Shown here piece after piece: positions 63,362 to 64,000 of a stretch of 64,000 bases of DNA. The DNA is from Anaerolineales bacterium (lineage in GTDB: Bacteria > Chloroflexota > Anaerolineae > Anaerolineales > Villigracilaceae): positions 17,340-81,339 of the forward strand of contig JABFSL010000018.1 of assembly GCA_013140605.1 (NCBI GenBank), read 5' to 3'. Every line of letters begins with the position of its first letter. The stretch's first letter is position 1. Under the pieces are notes generated by a model. It worked only from the letters and a program-made list of their open reading frames with translations. It was not told the origin of the DNA and searched no databases. A program made the translations under genes and the position numbers.

Positions 63362-64000
63362 TCAAATATGCGCCAACGCCTCGGCTCTCATAAAACGGCC
63401 TGTCGTGCTGAGTCGCTTGAGGTTGAGAGCCAGCAACGAGGTTGGAATGATGCGGTTGGCTTTGAGTCGATCAAAGTCGCGGAGCACATCCTGCGGTTTG
63501 CCATCCGCAATGAGTCTGCCATCCGAAATTATCAAAACACGGTTGGCGTAAATTACCGCGAGGTCAACATCGTGTGTGATAAAAATGATGGATTCAAATG
63601 CGGGCATTTGCAAAATCGAATCCATGAAGTTCATGTAATTCTGATAATCCTGCCCGGCGGTCGGCTCATCCATTACAAGAATTCTGGAACGCATTGCAAG
63701 AATGGCCGCAATGCTCACGCGCTTTTGCTGGCCAAACGAAAGCGCCAGCGGCGGGTCTTTCTCTTTCTCAACAAGGTTAACGATCTTCAGCGCCTCTTTC
63801 ACCTCCAGTTCAATTTGTTCCTTTGTGTGTTTCATATTGGTCGGGCCAAACGCCAGTTCCTCACGAACGGTCGGCGCAAACAACATATGACTCGGGCTTT
63901 GAAACACATATCCCAACATACTCGCGATATCCGCCACACTTGCCTCGCGCGTATCGCGGCCGCCCACTAAAACCCTGCCAGACTTCGGCTTCAACAAACC
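63362..64000 (-). CDS. ECF transporter ATPase, 5' end outside window
   Basis: The frame is open through base 64000, so the N-terminal part with Walker A lies beyond the window. Visible: Q-loop LGYVFQSPSHMLFAPTVREELAFGP, signature-like ALSFGQQKRVSIAAILAMRS (FGQQKR in place of SGGQ), Walker B ILVMDEPTAGQD and H-loop FITHDVDLAVIYANRV. It is an EcfA-type ATPase or the second half of a fused tandem ATPase. First gene of the operon with S and T components. Confidence 0.85.
   Translation of the reverse strand, partial: GLLKPKSGRVLVGGRDTREASVADIASMLGYVFQSPSHMLFAPTVREELAFGPTNMKHTKEQIELEVKEALKIVNLVEKEKDPPLALSFGQQKRVSIAAILAMRSRILVMDEPTAGQDYQNYMNFMDSILQMPAFESIIFITHDVDLAVIYANRVLIISDGRLIADGKPQDVLRDFDRLKANRIIPTSLLALNLKRLSTTGRFMRAEALAHI

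Overview
The window looks like chromosomal DNA of a monoderm bacterium of the phylum Chloroflexota, most likely class Anaerolineae. This is inferred from gene content, not from a database search. The signs are a coenzyme F420 pathway with a stand-alone FbiB-type nitroreductase, menaquinone genes, lipoproteins with Ala/Pro/Thr-rich linkers after the lipobox, many short leaderless promoters, and no outer-membrane genes. Almost all of the window is housekeeping or metabolic. No phage, insertion sequence with a transposase, rRNA operon or CRISPR array was seen.

Layout. 1-3.1 kb: a cut-off GNAT acetyltransferase, proline dehydrogenase and a membrane-anchored class A beta-lactamase-like serine hydrolase. 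3.1-7.7 kb: an operon of a coiled-coil zinc-ribbon protein, a membrane-anchored NACHT/HEAT-repeat NTPase and the aminohydrolase SsnA. 8.2-13.9 kb: an F420 island (npdG, cofE, an F420-dependent PPOX-type oxidoreductase, an FbiB-like nitroreductase, cofD, cofC, an LLM-class oxidoreductase) interrupted by one broken and one intact four-helix-bundle gene. 13.9-17.9 kb: an HD-domain protein, a TetR regulator and an NMT1/SsuA-type ABC transporter. 18-22 kb: menA and menG, a D-2-hydroxyacid dehydrogenase, a hotdog thioesterase and a nucleotidyltransferase. 22-25.5 kb: an ECF sigma factor coupled to a large LysM-bearing membrane protein. 25.5-41.6 kb: dispersed molybdenum hydroxylase genes (FAD subunit, fused FeS/Mo subunit, XdhC) among a C39-like peptidase, PilZ, a CcrM-like methyltransferase, a PreP-like protease, a nucleotidyltransferase trio, an HD-GYP protein, Mn-dependent pyrophosphatase and a degenerate HepT. 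41.9-52.4 kb: an SPFH-HTH fusion, Nnr, a His-rich DMT exporter, a tungsten aldehyde oxidoreductase with an SCP2 protein, and an amino-acid ABC transporter with a DDAH-like hydrolase. 52.4-64 kb: tRNA-Leu(GAG), plsX, a DnaQ-DinG helicase, a carotenoid-type membrane protein, an arylamine N-acetyltransferase, dcd, a DUF1684 protein and an ECF vitamin transporter cut by the window end.

How the genes fit together. NpdG supplies F420H2 from NADPH. CofC, CofD, CofE and the nitroreductase build the cofactor, and two neighbouring oxidoreductases probably use it. SsnA, the two xanthine-dehydrogenase-type proteins and XdhC point to purine or N-heterocycle hydroxylation. The ABC transporter next to DDAH suggests uptake and hydrolysis of methylated arginine or a related guanidino compound.

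The most unusual signal lies in the repeats. At ten or so sites there are short arrays of 2-6 in-phase units of 7 nt (sometimes 8-9). The period is conserved but the sequence differs from site to site. Two pairs of inverted arrays flank the two four-helix-bundle genes like termini of a small mobile cassette. Others supply stop codons of ssnA, the nitroreductase, ccrM and the SPFH gene, or sit in frame inside xanthine dehydrogenase and nnr. A second layer of longer palindromic dispersed repeats fills many intergenic gaps and also enters coding sequence in cofD, the ABC ATPase and the molybdenum hydroxylase genes.
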